DNA of 7,507 nt, from contig JAHDSS010000494.1 in NCBI GenBank assembly GCA_018432565.1, positions 1 to 7,507 on the forward strand, read 5' to 3'. This document shows positions 1-4,909 of this stretch, one piece after another. The number at the start of each line of letters is the position of its first letter. Position 1 is the stretch's first letter. Below the pieces are notes generated by a model. The model searched no databases. It saw only the letters and a program-made list of their open reading frames with translations, and had not been told where the DNA came from. A program made the translations under genes and the position numbers. This DNA comes from Kiritimatiellia bacterium (GTDB lineage Bacteria > Verrucomicrobiota > Kiritimatiellia > CAIQIC01 > Lenti-01).

Positions 1-797
1 CCCTTTTCCATGGCGGGGCGCAGCGCCGGGATGCGCGTCATGCCGTAGGCTTCGCTGACGGCATAGACGCAGATGGCCTGGGAATAGGTCCCGCCGGTGG
101 TGTCGGTGCGCGCAAATTCGCCGGCCGCGTTCTGGCGCGCCAGCAGATAGCGCAAAGCACGCGAAACCGTTTCCCCGTATTTCACGGAGGCCGTGGTTTC
201 CCCGTGGGCCAGAAACGTCAGGATGCCGAGTCCGGCATAGGCCTCCCGGTCCTGGGCGCCCCAAGACCCGTCCGGGTTCTGGTTGAGGCGCAGCCATTCC
301 AGGGCGCGCCGGACCGCCGCCTCGGCGTGCCGCCAGTGCGGGCCGCCGTAGCGTTCGCCGGCGGCGGCATGGCCCCCCGCTCCGAGGCGGGACTGCAGCG
401 GCGCGGCCGCCAGGTTGGGCATGATCAGCGAACTGGGCACCTGCTCGATGGTCAGCGCATCCAGCGTGCGCGGCACGTGATCCGGCGTGGAGAAATCGTG
501 GATCTCGGGCTCGAGGGTGAATTCCGGCCGGATATCGGCCGTCTGGAGAAACGTCGGGTCCGGCTCAAACGGCGTCTCCTGCGGCAGCGGCTCGACGTCC
601 GGCGGCGGCAGGTCCGCCTCGGGTTCCTTCACCTCCAGATAGGTCACCTCGATGGCGGGCGGCTCCGGAGGTTCCTTGGCGAAATCGATAAGAAACAGCA
701 ACGCCAGGATCAGCGCGGCATGCAGGAAAATCGAGCCGGAAGGCCCTGCCAGCCACTCCGCGATATTCCGGTGCAGGGCTTGAATGGACTTGTCCAT
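1..797 (-). CDS. TonB-like anchored toroid protein, copy A (partial, C-terminus off left edge)
   Basis: An uninterrupted frame of 265 complete codons runs from the ATG at 797 to the left edge, with no stop. The start is set by an AAGGAGG ribosome-binding site at 803-809, five bases upstream. Visible order: a short cytoplasmic segment (1-20), one membrane helix (about 22-38) holding Ser22-x3-His26, a Pro/Glu/Asp-rich linker (about 40-118), a joint motif IMPNL (125-129) followed by a GAG/YGG stretch (139-152), then the start of an alpha/alpha-toroid with two QW-type repeats (164-179, ending DGSW; 213-228, ending GEF). It is a clear paralogue of the upstream gene: 25 of the first 36 residues are identical, and EAYGMTRIP and AHGETTAS are shared. 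The Ser-x3-His helix is the hallmark of TonB, so I infer an ExbB/ExbD-coupled inner-membrane anchor with a periplasmic toroid. No enzyme activity is assigned. At least half of the toroid is missing because of the window edge, not visible mutation. Confidence 0.9.
   Translation of the reverse strand, partial: MDKSIQALHRNIAEWLAGPSGSIFLHAALILALLFLIDFAKEPPEPPAIEVTYLEVKEPEADLPPPDVEPLPQETPFEPDPTFLQTADIRPEFTLEPEIHDFSTPDHVPRTLDALTIEQVPSSLIMPNLAAAPLQSRLGAGGHAAAGERYGGPHWRHAEAAVRRALEWLRLNQNPDGSWGAQDREAYAGLGILTFLAHGETTASVKYGETVSRALRYLLARQNAAGEFARTDTTGGTYSQAICVYAVSEAYGMTRIPALRPAMEK
28..50. repeat. 23-base exact direct repeat, copy in toroid gene A
   Basis: These 23 bases are identical to 1609-1631. Both copies encode the tail of the motif EAYGMTRIP in the toroid domain. 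The match extends beyond the exact core with few mismatches. It is coding homology between tandem paralogues, not a mobile-element repeat. Confidence 0.85.
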
Positions 798-802
798 GGC
801 CG

Positions 803-809
803 CCTCCTT
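803..809 (-). promoter_or_regulatory. Shine-Dalgarno site of toroid copy A
   Basis: On the minus strand this reads AAGGAGG, a full match to the anti-Shine-Dalgarno sequence, five bases before the ATG at 797. It fixes the start of a gene that has no stop in the window. The 75-base gap it sits in (798-872) is the longest in the cluster. I see no convincing terminator or promoter there, so read-through from the upstream paralogue is likely. Confidence 0.8.
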
Positions 810-872
810 GTTCTATTCGACAGGATACCCCGGCCTCCCGCCGATGTCCACCCCCGCCGGAGACGCCCGGCC

Positions 873-2375
873 TCAGAGGATTTCGATCGAGATATCGTCC
901 TCGGAGGTCTGGTCAATGACCTTGTCTTCGATGGGCTGGTAGGTCGGCAGGAACCGGTAATACACCTGAAGAGAGAGCGCGGCCAGCGTGGTGGCATAGA
1001 CCTTGGTATTGATTTCCTCGCCGCGGAATTCGCGTTCCACGCCGTCGCCCGTCAGCGCCAGGCCGGGAGACAGCCAGCTGCCGTCTTCGTTCTGGTTGCG
1101 GATGAGGGTCGGGGCGCATTTTTCGTTCCAGGACGACCAGGCGGGGCCGCCCTGGTGAAAGCGGGCCTGGGTGACATAATACCAGGCGTAGAGGGGAGCC
1201 TGGGGCGGGCGCGACCAGCTGGCATCGGCGTCGCGCAGGAATTGCAGCCCCTGGCGGGTGGCGGCCTCGCTGCCGTATCCCAGCAGCTGCAGGGAGAGGA
1301 CGGCGGCGCCGGTGATGTTGGGCTGGCGGCCGGGATTGGAATTGGAATACGGGAAACTGCCGTCTTCCTTCTGCTTGCTCATGATGAACCGGGCGGCCTT
1401 GTCCATGCCGTCCTTGAGGCCGGGGTTCTCCGCGCCGGCGATGTAGGCGGCCTTGAGGGCCTGGGCGCAGAAGGCGGCCAGGGAGATGTCCCACTGCCCG
1501 TAGCCCTTGGAGCCGTCATACGCATACATCTGCCAGCCGCCGTGATCGTAGTGCTTCTGGGCGTCCAGCAGCACCTGGACCGCCTTCTCCATGACCGGCT
1601 TGATGGACGGGATGCGCGTCATGCCGTAGGCCTCGCTGATGCCGTAGGTGGCGATGGCGTGGGCATAGCACTTGGGGGCGCCGGTGAACGGCGGCGCAAT
1701 GAAGCCCCCTTTGTCGTTCTGGCGCGAAATCAGGTAGCGAATCGCCTTTTCGACCGTTTCCCCGTATTTCTCCGACGCCGTGGTTTCGCCGTGGGCCAGA
1801 TAGGTCAGCAGGGCCAGACCGGTGTAGCCTTCCTTGTCCGGAGAGACGGTGCCCCACGATCCGTCGGGATTCTGGTTGATGCGCAGCCACTCCAGGGCGC
1901 GCAGCACGGCGGCCTCGGCGTACTGCCCCCACTTGCCGCCGTAGGCGCCGATCGCCGCCTGGCGCCCCGCCCCGCTGCGGTTCTTCATGTTGCCGGGTGA
2001 GAGATTCTTCATGATGATCGGGCTGAGGGCGTCCGACGCGATGTCCAGTTCCGTCACCGTGTCCATGACGGGCGCCGCCGCGAAATCCTGGACGTCCGGA
2101 GGCGGGGTCATGTCCATGTCCACGTCCGGCGGCGTGATGGTTTCGACCAGATCCGGCAGCTCCTCGGGGGGCTTCAGATCCTCCAGCAGATCATCGAGCT
2201 GCTGTTCGTCCACCTCGATCACCTTGACCTCGATCTCGGGGGTCTCCTCTTTCGTGGCCAGATTGACCAGGAACAGCAGCGCCAGGATCAGGGCGACGTG
2301 GATGACGACGGATCCGGTCGGACCGGCCAGCCATTCGAAAATGTTTTTATGCAGCGATCTGAGTGATGCATCCAT
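873..2375 (-). CDS. TonB-like anchored QW-repeat (prenyltransferase/squalene-cyclase-like) toroid protein, copy B
   Basis: Complete, 500 residues. GGAG at 2382-2385 lies six bases before the ATG. Order: cytoplasmic segment (1-20); membrane helix (about 22-38) with Ser22-x3-His26 as in TonB; acidic/Pro-rich linker (about 41-117, with PPPDV and DVDMDM); joint motif IMKNL (121-125) and SGAG...YGG (134-147); toroid (about 150-475) with QW-type repeats at 159-174, 210-225, 264-281, 326-341 and 419-434, and a degenerate unit near 374-386; acidic tail ending EDDISIEIL. I see no DXDD (squalene-hopene cyclase), no DCTAE (oxidosqualene cyclase), no Asp-x-Cys zinc site of protein prenyltransferases, and no GCGEQ thioester of alpha-2-macroglobulin. 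A binding or mechanical role is therefore more likely than catalysis. There is no recognisable TonB C-terminal domain. It lies 19 bases after the second exbD, so I infer it is the transducer of that motor. The family is often annotated only as squalene/prenyltransferase-repeat protein; its function is unknown. Confidence 0.9.
   Translation of the reverse strand: MDASLRSLHKNIFEWLAGPTGSVVIHVALILALLFLVNLATKEETPEIEVKVIEVDEQQLDDLLEDLKPPEELPDLVETITPPDVDMDMTPPPDVQDFAAAPVMDTVTELDIASDALSPIIMKNLSPGNMKNRSGAGRQAAIGAYGGKWGQYAEAAVLRALEWLRINQNPDGSWGTVSPDKEGYTGLALLTYLAHGETTASEKYGETVEKAIRYLISRQNDKGGFIAPPFTGAPKCYAHAIATYGISEAYGMTRIPSIKPVMEKAVQVLLDAQKHYDHGGWQMYAYDGSKGYGQWDISLAAFCAQALKAAYIAGAENPGLKDGMDKAARFIMSKQKEDGSFPYSNSNPGRQPNITGAAVLSLQLLGYGSEAATRQGLQFLRDADASWSRPPQAPLYAWYYVTQARFHQGGPAWSSWNEKCAPTLIRNQNEDGSWLSPGLALTGDGVEREFRGEEINTKVYATTLAALSLQVYYRFLPTYQPIEDKVIDQTSEDDISIEIL
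1609..1631. repeat. 23-base exact direct repeat, copy in toroid gene B
   Basis: Partner of 28-50, in the same orientation and coding position in the complete paralogue. It supports a tandem duplication and marks a place where recombination between the two genes could occur. Confidence 0.85.
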
Positions 2376-2394
2376 GGGGATCTCCGTTCACAAG

Positions 2395-2808
2395 CTAGTT
2401 CGATGCGCTGACCACCGAGAGGCTCCTCAATCCGTTCTTGGCGCACAGGTCCAGCGCGTGGATCAGCTTGCCGTGCTCCGCCACCGCCGACACCGTGATC
2501 ATGATCGTCTGGCTGGCGTCCACCGCCGCCAGCCGGCCCAGCGCCTTCTCCAGCGCCTCGAGGCTGACCGGGTTGTCATTGATCGAATACCCGTCCTGAT
2601 AGACCCCGATGCGCACCATCTGGGGCTCCGGCGCATCTTGCGGTTTGTCCTTGTCGGGCGCCGGGCGGAACACGTCGAGGTTGGTGATGACATCAATCGG
2701 CTTGATCGTCACGATGAAGTAGATCAGCAGCTGGAACACGACGTCAATCATCGGCGTCATGGACAGCTCGGGAGGCGGGGGCTCCGGGCGTTTGCGTTTT
2801 CGGGCCAT
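2395..2808 (-). CDS. exbD: ExbD/TolR-family biopolymer transport protein (second, divergent copy)
   Basis: 137 residues, a usual length for ExbD/TolR. GAGGAG at 2815-2820 lies six bases before the ATG. A basic, Pro-rich cytoplasmic head (RKRKRPEPPPPEL, 3-15) leads into a single membrane helix (about 19-35) starting TPMIDVVFQLL. Asp22 corresponds to the essential proton-carrying Asp of ExbD. The periplasmic part (about 62-135) has the beta-alpha pattern of the ExbD C-terminal domain, ending in NGLRSLSVVS. Where most ExbDs, including the other copy here, carry an R-x-D motif, this one has Ser107 in TVSA. It follows the first exbD by 19 bases and precedes toroid gene B by 19 bases, so the three are very probably co-transcribed. 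Outside the membrane segment the two ExbDs differ strongly, so they are distinct subunits rather than recent copies. Confidence 0.93.
   Translation of the reverse strand: MARKRKRPEPPPPELSMTPMIDVVFQLLIYFIVTIKPIDVITNLDVFRPAPDKDKPQDAPEPQMVRIGVYQDGYSINDNPVSLEALEKALGRLAAVDASQTIMITVSAVAEHGKLIHALDLCAKNGLRSLSVVSASN
2731..2760. repeat. 30-base near-identical stretch shared by the two exbD genes, copy 2
   Basis: It matches 3179-3208 with one mismatch over 30 bases (a third-codon-position difference). It encodes the helix start MTPMIDVVFQ around the essential Asp. The flanking sequences of the two genes diverge quickly. Confidence 0.85.
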
Positions 2809-2827
2809 GGGAAACTCCTCTTCTGGG

Positions 2828-3241
2828 CTAGGACGCTTTTTCCTTCAGCGCGGCGAAGCGGATCTTCCACAGGCCCACGCTGCCGGCGATGTCCATCACG
2901 CGCTTGATCTGTTCATGCTTGGTCAGGGTATCGCCGCGGATGACCAGCGGCGTGCTCTGACCTGACGCCTTGACGGCGTTGTACAGGACGGTCTTCAGCT
3001 GCGCCTCGTTCAGGCGGGTGTGCGCAACGGAGATGATTCCCTCGCTGTCCACGTCCACGACCACGGTGCGGGGATCCTTGACCTCCTCGACCGGTCCGTG
3101 GGGCGACATGGCCATGCGGACCTGGGTTTGCAGGGCCTTCTGGTCCATGTCCACGGTGGTGATGAAAAAGATGATCAGCTGGAACACGACGTCGATCATC
3201 GGCGTCATGTCCAGCTGGGCATCCGGATGGTTCTTTTTCAT
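2828..3241 (-). CDS. exbD: ExbD/TolR-family biopolymer transport protein (first copy)
   Basis: 137 residues. GGGAGG at 3247-3252 lies five bases before the ATG. A short cytoplasmic head (1-12) precedes one membrane helix (about 14-30) starting TPMIDVVFQLIIFF. Asp17 is the equivalent of the essential Asp25 of E. coli ExbD, which carries protons through the ExbB pore. The periplasmic domain (about 55-132) ends with the family pattern IRGD (101-104) ... VMDIAGSVGLWKIRF, matching the RAD...VMD...G region of E. coli ExbD. In the motor, ExbD dimers sit inside an ExbB pentamer and turn proton flow into motion of a TonB-type partner. It follows exbB by 27 bases. Membership of the ExbD family is secure. 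An ExbD/TonB role rather than TolR/Pal is inferred from the TonB-like proteins downstream and the absence of tolA, tolB or pal here. Confidence 0.95.
   Translation of the reverse strand: MKKNHPDAQLDMTPMIDVVFQLIIFFITTVDMDQKALQTQVRMAMSPHGPVEEVKDPRTVVVDVDSEGIISVAHTRLNEAQLKTVLYNAVKASGQSTPLVIRGDTLTKHEQIKRVMDIAGSVGLWKIRFAALKEKAS
3179..3208. repeat. 30-base near-identical stretch shared by the two exbD genes, copy 1
   Basis: Partner of 2731-2760, with one mismatch. It covers the codons for the conserved start of the membrane helix and its Asp. Confidence 0.85.
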
Positions 3242-3268
3242 GGGCGCCTCCCGGCCGGCCTCGGTGGC

Positions 3269-4048
3269 CTATTCCTCCACGACTTCCACGTTGCGCAGGG
3301 CCTTGATCAGGTCCATCGTCAGCCCTTCCATGCTCAGGATGATGCGGGAGAGCCGGTTCTTGAAGTAGGTGTAGAACGACACCGCGGGGATGGCGATGCA
3401 CAGACCGGCGGCGGTGGTCCAGAGGGCCTGGGCGATGTTCATGGCCAGCAGGGACTGCTGGGCGGCGCCGGCCTGGCTCGTGGCGAGGTTGGCGAACGCC
3501 GCGATCATGCCCTGGACCGTTCCGAGCAGCCCGAGCATCGGGGCGATGCTGCCGCACATGTTCAGGTAGGACACGCGCTGCATCAGCTTTTCGCTTTCGA
3601 GATCGGCGGCGGACGCGACCTGTTCCTGAATGACTTCGAAGCCTTCCTTCACGTTGCGGAAGCCCGCCATCAGGATGGCGCTGAGGACGCCCGGCTCCTG
3701 CTCGCAGCGCTGCATGGCCTTCATCACGTCGCCCTGCTCCATCGCCTCGCGCACGTCGTTGACCAGCGAATCGGGGATGATCTTCTTGGGGTTGACGGTG
3801 ATGGAGAAGTCAATGGCCAGCCAGGCCGCCGCCACGGAGCAGCCCAGCAGGGCCGTCCACAGAATGATGCCCAGCCATCCGGACCCGGCGATGATGGACC
3901 ACAGGCCCATGCCGCCGCCGTCATCCGCCGCGGCATCGGCCGCCACGGCCTCATCCATGACCATTTCCTGGGCCCAGCCAACCGCCGGCAGCAGCACCAG
4001 GGCGGCCAACACCACCATCCAAATCACCACTAGAGATTTCTTGGACAT
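3269..4048 (-). CDS. exbB: MotA/TolQ/ExbB-family proton channel protein with signal peptide
   Basis: 259 residues. AAGGAG at 4057-4062 lies eight bases before the ATG. Residues 1-26 form a typical signal peptide (basic SKK, hydrophobic core, likely cut at GWA/QE), followed by an acidic, Ala-rich, presumably periplasmic stretch (about 28-48). Three membrane helices follow at about 57-79, 163-189 and 203-229, with a large cytoplasmic loop between the first two. Family motifs are clear: GLLGTVQGMI (173-182) and the Ala/Thr-rich third helix ALWTTAAGLCIAIPAV (208-223). Thr177 and Thr211/212 fit the conserved pore-lining threonines. The product should form the pentameric inner-membrane stator around ExbD. 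Two exbD genes immediately downstream and TonB-like proteins after them favour ExbB over TolQ or MotA. No flagellar or tol-pal genes are visible. The cleavable signal peptide is an addition absent from E. coli ExbB but seen in some other ExbB lineages. Confidence 0.95.
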   Translation of the reverse strand: MSKKSLVVIWMVVLAALVLLPAVGWAQEMVMDEAVAADAAADDGGGMGLWSIIAGSGWLGIILWTALLGCSVAAAWLAIDFSITVNPKKIIPDSLVNDVREAMEQGDVMKAMQRCEQEPGVLSAILMAGFRNVKEGFEVIQEQVASAADLESEKLMQRVSYLNMCGSIAPMLGLLGTVQGMIAAFANLATSQAGAAQQSLLAMNIAQALWTTAAGLCIAIPAVSFYTYFKNRLSRIILSMEGLTMDLIKALRNVEVVEE

Positions 4049-4087
4049 GTCGTTTTCTCCTTGCTCGTTTTCTACATCGGTTCGGGG

Positions 4088-4882
4088 CTACAGCTTGGCC
4101 TGGGCCTGGGCGGCCTGGGGCGCGGACGGAAACTTCTCCACCAGCCGCCGGTACAGATCCTTGGCGCGCGGATCGCGCAGGGCTTCCAGGGCCTGGGCGG
4201 CCTTGAGATGGGCTTCGCCCTGGATGGCCGGATCCTTGACGTCGATGAACAGGATGGCGGTGCGCAGGAAGTCCAGCGCGGCCTGTTCCAGGTTGTTCTG
4301 GGCCACCTGAATGTCGCCGCGCATGATCTGGGCCCGGGCGGCATCCGGCCGGCTGCCGGAGGCGGCCACGGCATCCAGTTCGCGGACCAGCGCCGGGTAC
4401 TGCTTGGCGGCCAGCATGGCCTGGCGCATGCCCCAGGCGGCGTCCGCATTGGTCTTTTTCAGGTCGGGGGCCAGCGCGAACAGCTTGTTGTAGGCCGCCA
4501 CCGCCCCCTCGGCGTCGCCCTTGGCCAGGAGCGCCTGCGGCAGGAGCTTCGATGCCTCGATGTCCCAGTTCAGGAGCCGGTAGTCCGTGATGATCTTGCC
4601 CAGCAGCTTGATCGCGTCGTCGTGCTTGCCGGCCCGCAGAGCGGCCACGGCCCGGTCGAATTCGGCCGGCTTGTCGGCCACCGCCTGCACGTAGCTGCCT
4701 TTGGGAAAGGTCTGGATGCCTTTGAGGGTCGTCAGGTTGATGTCGCCGTTCTGGAGGGCGCGAATGGCGATCCCCTCCATGCGCTTGCCGTTTTTCTGCA
4801 CGACATAGGGAGCCGCGAAGGCCTCGCCGACGGCCAGAGCCGCCGCCAACCCGATCCAAGCAAGTGTCTGTTTCGTCATCAT
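4088..4882 (-). CDS. Secreted TPR-like protein with small N-terminal beta segment
   Basis: 264 residues. The gene opens with two consecutive ATGs (4882 and 4879). A GGGAG site at 4893-4897 is ten bases from the first, so I take the first. Residues 1-23 form a signal peptide (Lys4, hydrophobic core, cut probably at AFA/AP). Residues 24-70 are beta-rich in character, with alternating hydrophobics and the pattern NGKRMEGIAIRALQNGDINL. The rest (about 74-262) is helical and TPR-like, for example 74-101, 111-140, 181-210 and 222-252, the last ending YRRLVEKFPSAPQAAQAQ. I cannot name an orthologue. It lies 27 bases after the large TPR gene and 39 before exbB, so I infer an accessory periplasmic protein of the motor module, perhaps an adaptor or scaffold. 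No catalytic motif is visible. The alternative is an outer-membrane-associated BamD/YbgF-like helper, but there is no lipobox Cys. Confidence 0.85.
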   Translation of the reverse strand: MMTKQTLAWIGLAAALAVGEAFAAPYVVQKNGKRMEGIAIRALQNGDINLTTLKGIQTFPKGSYVQAVADKPAEFDRAVAALRAGKHDDAIKLLGKIITDYRLLNWDIEASKLLPQALLAKGDAEGAVAAYNKLFALAPDLKKTNADAAWGMRQAMLAAKQYPALVRELDAVAASGSRPDAARAQIMRGDIQVAQNNLEQAALDFLRTAILFIDVKDPAIQGEAHLKAAQALEALRDPRAKDLYRRLVEKFPSAPQAAQAQAKL

Positions 4883-4892
4883 GGCTGTTCTT

Positions 4893-4897
4893 CTCCC
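4893..4897 (-). promoter_or_regulatory. Shine-Dalgarno site of the small TPR-like gene
   Basis: On the minus strand this reads GGGAG. It is ten bases before the first ATG of a double ATG (4882, 4879) and thirteen before the second, so the first is the better start. The choice changes the protein by one Met only. Confidence 0.55.
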
Positions 4898-4909
4898 TTG
4901 TCTACATTC

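Noticed and set aside
798..872. Possible terminator between the two toroid genes
   Set aside because: Short complementary CCGGC/GCCGG pieces exist, but with a long loop and no T-run after them. In DNA this GC-rich such pairs are expected by chance.
204..2000. Long open frame of about 598 codons on the plus strand
   Set aside because: It lies antisense to both toroid genes and spans their boundary. Its translation is Arg/Gly-rich without any recognisable domain, as expected for the antisense of GC-rich coding sequence, while the minus-strand genes have ribosome-binding sites, motifs and a paralogue.
873..2375. Squalene-hopene cyclase or other terpene-forming enzyme
   Set aside because: QW-type repeats are present, but DXDD is absent, the protein is shorter than the cyclases (about 630 residues or more), and it has a TonB-like membrane anchor with a long linker, which those enzymes lack.
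3020..4033. Open frame of about 337 codons on the plus strand
   Set aside because: It is antisense to exbB and exbD, His/Gly/Arg-rich, and lacks family motifs. The minus-strand proteins are unmistakable.
3269..4048. MotA flagellar stator or TolQ of a Tol-Pal system
   Set aside because: Family motifs are shared, but there is no MotB-type peptidoglycan-binding partner and no tolA, tolB or pal nearby. Two ExbD genes and TonB-like anchors follow instead.
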